Assembly (NCBI GenBank): GCA_025331445.1
Contig: JAIWNE010000007.1
Span: 248,001 to 312,000, forward strand
Length of the DNA stretch: 64,000 nucleotides
Reading direction: 5' to 3'
DNA from: Blakeslea trispora
Lineage: Eukaryota > Mucoromycota > Mucoromycetes > Mucorales > Choanephoraceae
Shown: positions 23,185-35,100 of the stretch, in pieces
How the letters are laid out: each line of letters begins with the position of its first letter
How positions within the stretch are numbered: the first letter of the stretch is position 1
Made by a program: the position numbers and the translations under genes
The notes under the pieces: generated by a model
Databases searched by the model: none
Told to the model about the DNA's origin: nothing
The model's input: the letters and a program-made list of their open reading frames with translations, nothing else

Positions 23185-24513
23185 ATGTCAGACAAAGAGC
23201 TTGTTATTACCACAAGCCCTGTTTCAGAAGCATTCGAGAAGCAGGAAGAACAAGTGGTAGACGATTCAAGCCAAGAAACGCAAACACCTGTTACACCCAA
23301 ACGCAAACAGTCTACTCACTCTTTCCGCGTTATTGAATCCAAAGAAAGCGAATCAGATAAAGACCTAATCATTCATTCCCTCAATGAATCACTTCATATT
23401 CATAAAGAGATTTTGGAAAGAATACAAAACGAAAAAGAAGCATATCATCAACAAATCGAAAAAGAACGGGAGATAGAAAAGCAAAAGGCAGACAGCTGGA
23501 GAAAAGCATCTGAACATGCTTTGGAGGAGCAACTCGACCGTTGCGCCGAGCTCGAATACAGCATCTCCAAGCTCAGAAGAGAACTAGAAGTAAAGAAGGA
23601 GGATTACAAGAAGTTGGAGGTCAAATTTTACTCTTACGTCAAGCAGATCCGTGTAACCGATGATGATCTCTCAACCATTCAACCAGAAATTTCTCATCTA
23701 TTAAGTCAATTGAACAATACATGTATGGGTCTTAAATCCAAAATGAATCGAGAGCAAGGAACACTATTTGTACTCAAGCATTGGGAGCATCGGGCAGACC
23801 AGATAAAGAAACATATGATTCCATCCGGAAGCGATGGTGATTTGCTAGATACATCATGCATCACTTTCTTTGTCGAGAAATACCTGATCAATATACTTTT
23901 GAAGCGTATTATGGATGTACCTATTCATCTCGGCGTTTCTATTAACGATAGCTTCAAAGAAGTAAACGAGTGGATGATAAACAGAAACAAGGAATGGTCA
24001 AATCGCTTACGGCAACAAGTATGTGCACTTGTAGTTCAGCAACCCGGTGACGAGGAGGAGGCCATTACAAGAGCAAAGCAACAGCTATTAGAAGAGATTG
24101 TTGAAGAACTTCATCCAGTCTACCCTCCTTTAAAGCAAGATCCAAAAAAAATCGAAAATCTGATCTCGCGTGCTTCTAAATTAAATTTGGCTATCAAAGG
24201 CCAAGAAATTAAAATTGAACGGCTGCCGATTGAGGAAGGTGTCACTAGATTCAACACAGAGACAATGAAAGCAACCGCAAAAGGCAAACCAGATGGTATT
24301 GTCTTTCTGTCTATTACTCCAACTTTTATTGCAAGAGATGAAGTGGATAATGAGCATGGCTTTACTATTCCCGGAAAAGTATTTTGTGTGGAACAAGTGA
24401 ATGATGATATGGAGGAAGATGATGATAATGATGACCAACAGATGCAAGAGGTAGTTGAAGACGTGGAGGAGCAGATTTCTAGTATGGAAAAGTCAGACAA
24501 TGAAATGAATTAA
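23185..24513 (+). CDS. intronless coiled-coil protein of unknown function
   Basis: One uninterrupted frame of 442 aa from ATGTCAGACAAAGAG. Regions: acidic/Thr-rich head with a TPVTPKRK motif; a heptad coiled coil from about residue 50 to 150 (ILERIQNEKEAYHQQIEKE, LEYSISKLRRELEVKKEDYK); the conserved-looking IRVTDDDLSTIQPEISHLL; a mixed helical region; PDGIVFLSITPTFIARD near the end; and an acidic tail (MEEDDDNDDQQ). I do not know a function. From memory, DLSTIQ-type proteins form expanded families in Mucoromycota and Glomeromycotina; this is unverified. The lack of introns contrasts with almost every neighbour and could mean retro-duplication. Confidence 0.8.
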   Translation: MSDKELVITTSPVSEAFEKQEEQVVDDSSQETQTPVTPKRKQSTHSFRVIESKESESDKDLIIHSLNESLHIHKEILERIQNEKEAYHQQIEKEREIEKQKADSWRKASEHALEEQLDRCAELEYSISKLRRELEVKKEDYKKLEVKFYSYVKQIRVTDDDLSTIQPEISHLLSQLNNTCMGLKSKMNREQGTLFVLKHWEHRADQIKKHMIPSGSDGDLLDTSCITFFVEKYLINILLKRIMDVPIHLGVSINDSFKEVNEWMINRNKEWSNRLRQQVCALVVQQPGDEEEAITRAKQQLLEEIVEELHPVYPPLKQDPKKIENLISRASKLNLAIKGQEIKIERLPIEEGVTRFNTETMKATAKGKPDGIVFLSITPTFIARDEVDNEHGFTIPGKVFCVEQVNDDMEEDDDNDDQQMQEVVEDVEEQISSMEKSDNEMN

Positions 24514-25505
24514 AAGTAGAAGGAAAGCCTTTTATTAAATAATCACACATGGTTAATAAACTGAAAAAAAAAGAGCATAGCATATGTATTGTGGATAGTT
24601 GACATCCTCTTATTACTGTTGTCATTGTTATTGTTATGAAAAATTCACCTATTTCCTACCTTCAGACAGACTTTGTTTGCAGGATGTCAAATGCTTTTTT
24701 TTCGGGGGACATGCAATCGAGAGTAAGTTTGTATCTTTGCCAACACAAATGCAGCACAGGATCTCCAGGAGTCTACAAAGATTAATCAAGCTCCTCAAAT
24801 CTAAAAAAAAGAACTCTTGTCTTATACATAGATGATACCTTCCTTCCTTTTTATTTTATTTTAATATTCTCAATGTTATCTTTGTAGGAAGGTTGTCTAT
24901 TGATGTAAAAAAAAATGTTGCGTTTCATAGAAAGAGACCAGTAAAAAGATACTTGACCAAAACCGCTTTGTTTTCCAAATATGATCAGTCTACTTTCAAT
25001 ATCGTTCAATTGGTAGTAAAATGGTCATATCCCTTGAATGAATTACTTTTATAACTTTGTACTCTTATACCGGATCTATCCAACTTAGTACAGTATTGCT
25101 CACTGCGCAATAGAGGTAACAAAAAGTCAATAAGGACAGAATGCATTATAAAGAAAACAGGGTAGAGAGCACAAGTCTTCTTATCATTGTTTTAGTATCC
25201 TTTCTTCGCTTAAAGTAATCAAAACAAACATCTCACTCAGTCCTTATCATTATCATGTGCCAAAAATAAAACAAATTAGAAAGCTTACCTAATTTTTACT
25301 ATCCTCGGGTTTTACAGCTGTAAAACCAGTAAATCGAATTCAAAGTCCAACATCGGCTTGCTTTGCCCTTAAGTGACTATTTTTCCTAACATTATGTTCA
25401 AACTCCATGTGCGCTCGAATCAAAGCACTTAATTTAACCAAACACTAATACTTTCTGGTTTTTTTTTTCATTTTTTTTTCTTTAAACTAATATATAACAG
25501 GCATT
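24514..25505. other. intergenic, promoter of PSE1
   Basis: 3' region of the coiled-coil gene and PSE1 promoter. It contains a perfect 20-bp palindrome at 25308-25327 (listed separately) and a T-rich tract at 25457-25490 just before the PSE1 ATG. No other gene is seen. Confidence 0.5.
25308..25327. repeat. perfect 20-bp inverted repeat in PSE1 promoter
   Basis: GGTTTTACAG is followed directly by its exact reverse complement, CTGTAAAACC, with no spacer. It lies 180-200 bases upstream of the PSE1 ATG. A symmetric site of this length could bind a dimeric regulator or form a small hairpin. No second copy was noticed in the window. Function is inference. Confidence 0.6.
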
Positions 25506-28500
25506 ATGGCACAGACACCTGTTTCAGCCGAAGTACTTCAACAGCTTGCTCCTGTTCTCACCAGCCTTCTATCTGCTGACAACAATCAAAGGTAAACTTA
25601 CAAGAAAAAGTTTCTATGTATCAACAATCAAAAAGAAAAAAAAAGTTGATATAAAGAAATTAAAAACAAAAAAAAAAATAAGCTTTGAACCGAACTAATT
25701 TAATACGACTATTTACTCTACTTGAAAAAAAACAGAGCTGCTGCCGAAGCTCAACTTAACGATCAGTGGGTTGCTCAACAGCCTGACCTCTTGTTGTTAG
25801 GTCTTGCTCAGTTTGTAGCTACTAACACTGAAGTACAGGTACGCATACTCCGACTCGAATAACTTTATTCTTAATATTCATCCATTATCTTAGCTTCGTT
25901 CTCATTGTAGTGTACTTCTTCGTCGTTTGGCATACAAGCAATTCACTACCAGCACTAACCCTGACACTCGTCTTTGGGATATGGTCCAAGACTCTACTAG
26001 ACAAGGTGTCAAGGAATTGTTGCTTGTCGCTCTTGCTAATGAATCTGATCAAGGCACAAGACACAAAGTGTCCGATACTATTGCTGAAGTTGCCAGATCT
26101 GATTTGAGTGAAGGAAGTAAGTAGATTAAGAGAGAGAGAAAAGGAAGAACAGAAGGCTGAGCATTTGCTGAATAGACAAGTGGGACACTTTGTTGAAAGC
26201 CTTATTTGAATGCTCTCAATCTCCTAACGCAGCTCTTCGTGAATCTGCTTTCCGTATCTTTGCTTCTGTCCCTGAATTGATTGCTGGTCAACATACCGAT
26301 GCTCTCAAGAACGTCTTCTTGACCAGTTTGACTGATGCTGAAAGTCAAGCTGTAAGTATTTCTGTTATGGTATTACAATGCATGTGAATTGACACAGTTT
26401 CTATTTTTTATCAAATAGGTTCGTTTGGAAGCTATGAAGGCTGCTGCTGCTTATATTGGTCAAGCTGATGAACAAACTCAAAAGGCTTTGGGTGTCTTGA
26501 TGCCTCACATGCTTGAAGTAAGTAACTTTTTTATTTGTTTATTTATGATTTGTATGGATAACTTATGCTTTTTTTCTAGCCTTTGTCACCTGTGATTGCT
26601 TCTCGTGATGATCAAACTCTTGTTGACGGTCTTGTTGTTTTGATCGAATTGGGTGATAATGCTCCCAAGCTTTTCCGTCCTGTTTTCCCCAATGTCTTGA
26701 CTGTCATGGTTTCCGTTGCCAAAGACAAATCATTCGATGATCGTACTCGTCAAACTGCTTTGGAATTGTTGTTGACCTTGTCTGAAGCTGCTCCTCCTAT
26801 GGCACGCAAGTTACCTAATTTCGCCACTGAAGTCATTCCTGTTGCTATGGAAATGATTACTGATATGGAAGATGATGAAAGTTGGTACACTACTGACGAA
26901 GTAAGTAACAAAGAGAGAGAGAGAGAAAGTGAGGAATATTTATAGATTGATCATTTCTCTCTTTTTTTTTCTACAGTTGGATGAAGACGATAATGAAGAG
27001 AACTATGTCATGGGTGAAAGCACTTTGGACAGAGTAGCTCGTACTCTTGGTGGTAAGGCTGTCGTTCCTGTTGCTTTCCAATTCATTCCCCAAATGCTTC
27101 AATCTGGCGAATGGCAACAACGTCGTGCTGCCTTGATGGCCATTTCTTCTATTGCCGAAGGTTCTATCAAGATCATGAAGCCTGAACTTTCCAACATCAT
27201 GAACATGATCTTGCCTTCTTTCAAAGACGCCCATCCTCGTGTTCGTTATGCTGCCTGTAATGCTGTTGGTCAATTATCTACCGACTTTGCCCCTTACATC
27301 CAAAAGCATTTCCACGAAATTGTCATCTCTGCCCTCTTGCCCGTCATGGAAGATGCTCAACCTCGTGTCCAAGCTCATGCTGCTGCTGCTATGGTCAACT
27401 TTTGTGAAGAAGCCAACAAGAAGATTCTCGATCCTTACCTTGATGCCATCTTTGAACGTCTCTTGATCCTCTTGAAGACTTCCAAGACCTATGTCCAAGA
27501 ACAAGCCATTACCACTATTGCTACCGTTGCCGATTGTGCTGAAGACAAGTTCAACAAATACCACAGTGTGATCATGCCTCTTTTGCTTGATATCCTTCGT
27601 CAAGCCAGTGATAAGCAATACCGTCTCTTGCGTTCTAGAACCATCGAATGTGCCTCTCTCATTGGTCTTGCTATTGGTAAGGAAGCTTTCGCTCCTTACA
27701 CTGCCAACTTTATCAATATTCTTGCTGAAATTCAACAATCTGTCACTGAATCTGATGATATCCAAACCACCTATTTGTTGGCTGCTTGGGCCCGTATGTG
27801 TAAGATGATGGGTCAAGACTTCTTGCCTTATCTTCCCAACATCATGCCTCCTCTCTTGCAATCTGCCAAGCTTACTCCTGAATTCACCTTTGTTGATCCT
27901 GAAGATGAAGATGTTGAATCTAAATACCCTACTGAAGATGGCTGGGAATTCGTTGGCATCAATGGTCAGCAAATTGGTATCAAGACCTCTGTATTGGAAG
28001 AAAAGCATACTGCTATTGAAATGCTTGTCAGTTATGCTCGTGATTTGGGAGCTGGTTTCTTGCCCTATGTTGGTCAAGTTCTTGAAATCGCCTTACCTTT
28101 ACTCAAATTTTACTTCCATGATGGTGTCAGACATGCTGCTGCCGCCCTTATCCCTCTTCTCTTGAAGGATGCCAAAGATGCTAACGTTGCTCCTGCTGAG
28201 CTCGCCAACATGTGGAACACTATTTTTGAAAAGCTTGCCAAGATCATGACAATTGAAGATGATATTACCTTCTTGGCTCAGACATATGCCACCTTCTCTG
28301 AATGTTTGGATGTCTTGACTGAGAACTGTCTTCAACCTGCTCAGATTGAGAGCTTCATGAAGGGCGTTGATGAACAATTGAAAAAGTTCTTTGAACGCTT
28401 GACAGAACGCGAACAAGAAAAGCAATCGGGTGAGTTTGATGCTGAAGATGAAGAACAGATGGGCGATGATGAAGCTACCGAAGAAGATGCTTTGAGTGAA

Positions 28501-29265
28501 TTGGCTCGTGCTATTCAATCTTTGTTCAAGGCTCTTGGTCCCAACTTTTTGCCTTATTTCGACCAAATGTTGCCTCTTGTCGTTCAATTCTTGACTCACC
28601 CCAACAACGCTGCTCGTCAATGGGCTATCTGTGTCTTTGACGATTTGGTTGAATTCACTGGTCCTGCCTCTTTCAATTACTCCAACTACTTCTTGCAAGG
28701 TATGATCGCTGGTGTCTCTGATAAGGCCATGGAAGTGCGTCAAGCTGCTGCCTATGGTGTTGGTGTGATGGGTCAATTTGGTGGTCCTCAATATGCTGAT
28801 GCCTGTGCTGCCTCTCTCGAACACTTGTTCGGCATCATCAATGCCCCTGATGCTCGTGAAGATGGTGTTGTCTTCGTCACTGAAAATGCTATCTCCGCCA
28901 TTGCCAAGATTTGTAAATTCAACAGTTCAAAGTTCCAATTGGAACCTGTCTTATCTGCATGGTTAGCTACTTTGCCTATCGTCAACGATGACCAAGAAGC
29001 TCCTATTGTCTATACATACTTGCTTGACCTCTTGGAAGCTAACCATCCTAGTATTCTCGGTCCCAACAACTCTAATCTTCCTCACCTTGTCAAGATTTTC
29101 ACTGAAGTCTTGGCTTCCGACATTTTACCTGCTGAGTTAGTTGCTCGTATGGTCAACAACTTGAAGATCATTCTTGGTGGTCTTGATGAAAACACACGCA
29201 ACCAATTGTGGAATGCTATCTCTGTAGAAACTAGAACTGTCCTTCAAAAGAAGGGCTATGTTTAA
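25506..29265 (+). CDS. PSE1: karyopherin/importin beta-3 (Kap121/Importin-5)
   Basis: Seven exons (25506-25591, 25736-25838, 25894-26116, 26176-26351, 26419-26517, 26580-26900, 26977-29265) give 1098 aa, close to yeast Pse1. HEAT repeats fill the whole chain, e.g. CSVLLRRLAYKQF, QQRRAALMAISSIAEGS, VRYAACNAVGQLSTDFAP, VQAHAAAAMVNFCEEA. EDGWEFVGINGQQIGIKTS and the acidic insert (EFDAEDEEQMGDDEATEED) are typical of this member. It carries ribosomal proteins and other cargo into the nucleus and binds Ran-GTP through the N-terminal repeats. Codon use is strongly biased, as in RPL3, indicating high expression. Six introns crowd the first third; the last 2.3 kb is one exon. Confidence 0.97.
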
Positions 29266-29608
29266 ATCATAATTTTTTTTAAAGAAAAAGAAAAAAAAAA
29301 GTAATATCTATTCCTCTTTTTTTTTGTCTTTTTATTTGCTACTCTATATCCTATATGGTATAGTCAACATCACCTTAATTCTAGAAGAAGAAGAAAAAAA
29401 AGAACATATTTATATTAGCATCTAAACAATAAAAAAAACATGAATTCAACATTTGCTTCTTCGTGATATTCTCGGGTTTCAATACAAAAGTGCATTATGA
29501 AAACCCCGAATAATGTCGCGTCGCTCTCTGAATCACTTTATTTTTCTTTTCTCTCATTTTTTTAATCCCTTTCTCTCTTTAACATATATCTAAAGCAAGT
29601 TCAGTAAG
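29266..29608. other. intergenic
   Basis: Short spacer holding the PSE1 3' end (A/T-rich, AATAAA-like at 29428) and the RET2 promoter with a pyrimidine-rich stretch at 29535-29582. Nothing else is seen. Confidence 0.5.
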
Positions 29609-31718
29609 ATGGTATGGTTGATTACTTGTTCACTTGTTTATATATGTTTTTGTTATAAACATACAATCTCTTTTGTTTTATGTCTTTATATTGATTTAAT
29701 ATTTTGTTAGGTCGTATTAGCTGCTGCTGTGGTAACTAAGAGTGGAAAAGGTACGAATAAGGTTACAGCCTAGAACATCCTAAACTCATCTATTTTTTAT
29801 TAGCTGTCATCTCTCGTCAGTTTCATGAAATGCAGCGTTCCCGTATTGAAGGCCTTTTGGCTTCTTTTCCCAAATTGACCAACACTGGCCAACAACACAC
29901 CACTGTTGAGACAGAACATGTTCGTTTCGTATATCAACCTTTAGATGACCTGTTCATGGTGCTCATCACAAACCGTCAGGTAAAGAAAAAAAAAACTTAC
30001 AAGTTGTTTAAGGGGAGGGGGGGGGGAAAGAGATGGTAATGTGCTTTCTAAAATACTTACACACTTGAAATGATAGTCCAACATTTTGCAAGATATTGAA
30101 TCACTTCATTTGTTTGCCCGTGTTGTCACTGATATTTGTCGTGCTTGTGATGAACAACATATTCTTCGAAATGCTTTTGAATTGTTATGTGCTTTTGATG
30201 AAATTATCTCTGTCGGTTATAGAGAAAATGTCAATTTATCCCAAGTAAAGAGTTCTATTGAAATGGAAAGTCATGAAGAAAGAATTCAAGAAATCATTGC
30301 CAAGGTACATCTCTATAAAGATATACATTCCTTTATTTACTTACACATGCTATATAGAACAAGGAACAAGAAGCAAAGGAAGAACTCAAGAGAAGAGCTA
30401 AACAATTTGAGATGCAAAGAAAGGAAGCTCAAAAGCGTGGACAAGGATTCATGCAAGGTAACTTTAGTACCGGCAATGTTAATATGGGCGGTTATGGTGG
30501 CGGAAGTGGTTATTCTCCATCTTCGGAATCTTTGCCTTCTATGAGAGATTCTTCTCCCTCTTACAAGTAAGTAAATCCCCCCCCATTTCTGTACACTCTA
30601 GTGATCCGAGAAAAAAATGACAATTGATGATTGTTTTCTACAAGCCGTTCTTCTTCCACCCCAAGTGCTCCTACTTCTACATCCAAAGCTAGAGGTATGC
30701 AACTCGGTCGCAAACCAAAGGCTGCCGATTTGTTTGAAGCCATTAAGCCTGATGTTGAAGAACCTGTCTTATCCTCTCCCTCTATGGGTCAAAAGACTGC
30801 CTCTCATGTGAATCAAAAAGGGTAAGGTTCTGCTAACAAAAAAAAATGTCTTTGTCTTATGCATTTATTATAGTGTTCATGTTGATATCGAAGAACACAT
30901 TTCACTCACTGCTAACAAGGATGGTGGTTTAGAACAGATGGAAGTACGAGGTGTATTGACCTTGAAGATTTCTGATCCTTCAAGTGCTCGTGTGAGTCTT
31001 GCTCTCTCAACTGGCAATGACCCTTCTATTCAATTCAAGACACACCCCAATGTTAACAAGGCTTCATGGAAGGATAAGAGTGTTGTTGAAATGAGAGATT
31101 TGTCACGACCATTCCCTGTCAATCAAAATCTCGAGGTAGTCAAATGGAAATTATCTACCAGAGATGAAACTGCTGTTCCTTTGACAGGTAAAAAAGAAAA
31201 CCGATTCTAAAGAGAAACTTGTAATGACTCAACATTTTCCCTATAAAAAAATTAGTGACCTGCTGGCCTTCTCCTGCTGGAAATGGCACTTCTGATGTCA
31301 ATATAGAATATGAATTGGAAAATGATGACTTGGAATTACGCGATGTTGTCATTTGTATTCCTTTACCGTAAGTAGACTCAATTAAAAAAAAGAGAGAGGG
31401 ATGAGTATTAATCTATTCTCTAGTGCTGAACCTACAGCAGAAGTCCACCAAGCTGATGGATCTTATTTTGTCGATCAATCCCGAGGAGTGCTCGAATGGC
31501 AGCTTCCTGTCATCAACAACTCAAACAAATCTGGCTTATTAGAGTGCAACATTCCTGGTGAAGACAACAACGGGTTCTTCCCAGTTTCTGTTTCATTTGT
31601 GAGTGAAAAGTTGATGTGTGGTGTCGATGTTGAATCTATTACCAATGTCGAGAACAACACAGAGGCCTCTTTCTCAAAGACAGTTTCTATGTCTGCGGAT
31701 GATTATATCATTGGTTAA
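29609..31718 (+). CDS. RET2: coatomer subunit delta (delta-COP)
   Basis: Nine exons (29609-29611, 29711-29750, 29804-29979, 30077-30304, 30358-30566, 30645-30821, 30874-31187, 31256-31367, 31424-31718) give 517 aa. The N-terminal longin-like fold begins [21 protein letters not shown] and includes [21 protein letters not shown] charged helical linker ([23 protein letters not shown]) and Ser/Gly-rich hinge follow, then the mu-homology domain ([43 protein letters not shown]). Delta-COP is part of the COPI coat for Golgi-to-ER transport and binds WxW-type motifs through the mu domain. The first coding exon is only the ATG (ATG|GTATGG). It sits between PSE1 and SEC3 on the same strand. Confidence 0.96.
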
Positions 31719-32120
31719 GATAGATAGTCTTTCTTTAAAATATTATTATTATTGTTCTTTCCTCTCACACCTCTCTTCTTTATAATAAAAATCATCTTTT
31801 TTTTTCTTTTACTCGATATTTGACTCTCTCTCTCTTTCCATGCATATAAACAATTGGCACAAGTGATAACAGGCTACCATTTTCTTTTTATATTTTTCTG
31901 TACCTGAATTTTCTTTTGGGGTAGCGTGCAACTCATTAAATTCGCTTGTTCCTGCAAAATAAGAACAAACTGCAACTTAAAAATTATAATTTCTAAATTT
32001 GAACTTTAGCCAATAAAGCAAGAGAATATTGATCTCCGATTCAAGTATCAAGAAGCGAATATTAAAAAAGCACTTTATATATTTTCTTTATTTCTTATTT
32101 TTTTTAAAAGTAAAACAAAG
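31719..32120. other. intergenic
   Basis: RET2 3' region (ATT repeat at 31740-31752, AATAAA-like at 31784) and SEC3 promoter. No gene is seen. Confidence 0.5.
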
Positions 32121-35100
32121 ATGCCTGATGGAGTGAGGCAAGTTCTAATCTCGAGTCTGTTTCCACAAGGTAGCTTCTTTTCGATTAGTTCACTCAAACC
32201 ATAAACAGCCACTAACCTGTATATCAAACAAAGGAACGTCTGAGAAATTGATCGTTCACGTAAAGACATACAAAGATATTCAGTCTTCCGAAACCAGCAA
32301 AGATATCAAAGGAACTCCACGTTATCTCTGTTTGACTCGTAATGTTCATGTATTGCTTGACATAAGCATCATATAGTAACTCTTTCAGAAATAGAAAAGA
32401 AGAATATTGTTCGCTTATTAAAAGTCAAAAGAAATCAAAATGGCACTTTCAGTGTCAGCAAAGGATGGTCTCTGGATGATATCAAACAAGTGCAAATTAT
32501 TGATGTAAAAGCTCATTTCCATCTCACTCTTGTTTCTACTGTACTGAATGATGATATTAGGCACACCAATTCTCAATTACCTTAAACAAACCATACTTGT
32601 GGGCAGTGGAGCGAAGCAGAGACAAAATGATATTTTTGGCTTTTCTCATTGACGTAAGTTTATTCTCTAAAATAATACAATGGTAAACAAATCACCTCAT
32701 GATTTGTTTTTGGAAAAAAAAATAGTCTTGTAGAAGATCAGCTATGCGTATGCCTAAACTGGTAAATATTGATGAAGCTCGAACTCTTCGATGTATGTAA
32801 GCATATAGATAAATGAGAAATAGGGATAGGATTAGCTCATTTGTTTTTCAATACGTAGATTTGGCGGATCCTTCTGCACCTTCGATGAGTAACACCAACT
32901 CTAATGATAGTCATCATTATGCAACTGAAGCAACCGCTCAATCCCCTACACCTCTTGAAAGTTCTTATTCTCCATCTACTTACAACAATAATAGCAGTGC
33001 TAATGTGAACAAACAAAGCACTTTCTCTATCAACACACGTACATCTGAGACGCAACCTCCTTTATCTCCAAAAATGCTTCAGTCTTATCAAGTACAATCC
33101 CCATCATCACAACAGGCCCCTCAGTCACCGCAACAATATACACCACAAACACCTAAAATTCCTTCCGTTCCCAAATCATCACCTCAACCATGTAATGTAT
33201 TTTCTTTATTTATTAGGATAACTAAAATTGAACTTGTTCATCAGCTCCTAGAGAAGAACCACCAAAACCCACCTCCATCATAAGTGAGCAGACACATCGA
33301 GATGAACGCAAAGAACGTGATAGAGCTCGTGAAGTAAAGAGAGAAAGAGAGCGATTAGAGAAGCAAGCACAGGAGGAGAAAAGAAGGCAAAAGAAAGCAG
33401 AAGAGATTCAGGAAAAAATGGCAGAACAGGCTTCTTTGATGAATGTAGAGGAATTGTTGACTGATTTCAATTGGAAAGCAAGTGGTAATGCTGCTGCTCT
33501 TGAAAAGAGATTGTTAGGTGAACTACATGCCCTGGAAGCTGTAAGATCAACAGAAATGTCTTATTTTAATATCATGTATGCTTATCCTTCTCTCTTTCTC
33601 TCTCTCTCCTTTCCCCCCCCTCTTTCTCCTTATAATTTTCTGTCTTAGGCTAATGTACATGCTATCATTCAGTCAGATGAACGTATTCGATCTATTGTGG
33701 AACATATTGATAAATCTCTAGAAGAATTAGATAGCATGGAAAGCTGGTTATCACTTTATGGTGCTGAACTTAATGTAAGTTTTCTTCTTTTCTTAAAAAA
33801 CGGGGAAAAGCATCTAGCTTATATCTATTGAGAGAAAAAAAAAAGAGCTGAAAAGAAGAGGAGGGGGAAACAAAGTGATGTCTGCTTCCTTTTTTTTTTA
33901 CTTATGACAACAATAGAGTATGGGCGATGATATTCGTGAAATTGAAACACAGAACAGATCACTACAAATTCTCAATCAAAATCAACAAACCTTAATTACT
34001 GAGCTTGATGGCTTACTGGTAAACAATGAATATTGTAGTTCAAAAGACTGTTGATTTATATTTGTTTATTACCATAGTCTGCCATTTCTATACCCCGCAA
34101 ATGTCTTGAGAGTTTGCAACATGACCCTATGGACACTGTTGATGATGTGATACGTATTCAAGAAGCTGCTGAAATCTTACAGAAAGCTCTCAAGACCAAA
34201 CTAGACAGCGGTCTGCAAGAAATGACAGCAGTGCAAGAAAGACTGGAAACATACAATGTCTATGGCAACAAGTTTAGTGAGCGTGTCTTTAAATTCTTGA
34301 AGGATCAATTTGGTTATCAAGTAAAGAATAGCCCCCCAAAAAAAACAAAAGCAAGGAGTGACTTATATCAAATGCATGTCCTTATCTTAGGCTAAAATAT
34401 ATGCAGATCATCAATCTCGGTCATCTCCTACAGGCCATAAGAAGAACATCAGCAACAGTGGCTCCATTGTTGCTCGTCCTCATGAGCAAATCGAAGATCA
34501 GCTAATCAAATATCAAGGTTTTAATTTATGGGAAAAAGAAATGGAACCAAGACTGTACAGTGAACTTCAAAGAGTAAGTGATTGGTTATGATGACCATGC
34601 TTGTCTTATTAGGACAAGTAAAAAAAAAAGGGGAAATTCAAAGTAGTCCTCGTTTGATTGACTCTATTATCTAATCAAATAACTAGTGTTATGCACAAGA
34701 CATGGCGCCTCTCTATGAGCGTGATATATGTGAATTAATTGACAGTACACGTACTTTCTATGGAGCCTTACGTAAAAGAGATGTGGATGAGTTAGAATAT
34801 GGTACGTTTGGGAAAGAGCTTGATACGGACAAGGATATATGATTTATATTATCCTCTCTTTGATAAAGTCTTTAAGCCAGAAGAATCTCGACCTGCTAGA
34901 GCATTAGCCTATGCACCTAACTTGCGTAGTGATGAGTCGCGGCCCCATCGCTATCGTCATATGCTTCGAGGATCTGTAGAAGGTGTGATGAGTGGTGGTT
35001 TTAATGGAAGCAGTGGTCGTTCAAGTATCGATGAGGATGAAAAGGCAGCTGATGATGTAAGCTTGTCAAGAAGAAAGACAGAAGAGGAGAGGGGTTGTGG

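Noticed and set aside
27274..28824. Long antisense open frames (267 and 241 codons) opposite PSE1
   Set aside because: They are codon-bias shadows of the strongly expressed PSE1 exon, with no domain and no splice logic.
34790..34870. Apparent +1 frameshift in SEC3 after DVDELEY
   Set aside because: A 67-nt intron 34802-34868 with donor G|GTACGT, pyrimidine tract and acceptor ATAAAG restores the frame exactly (ELEY-VFKPEESRP).
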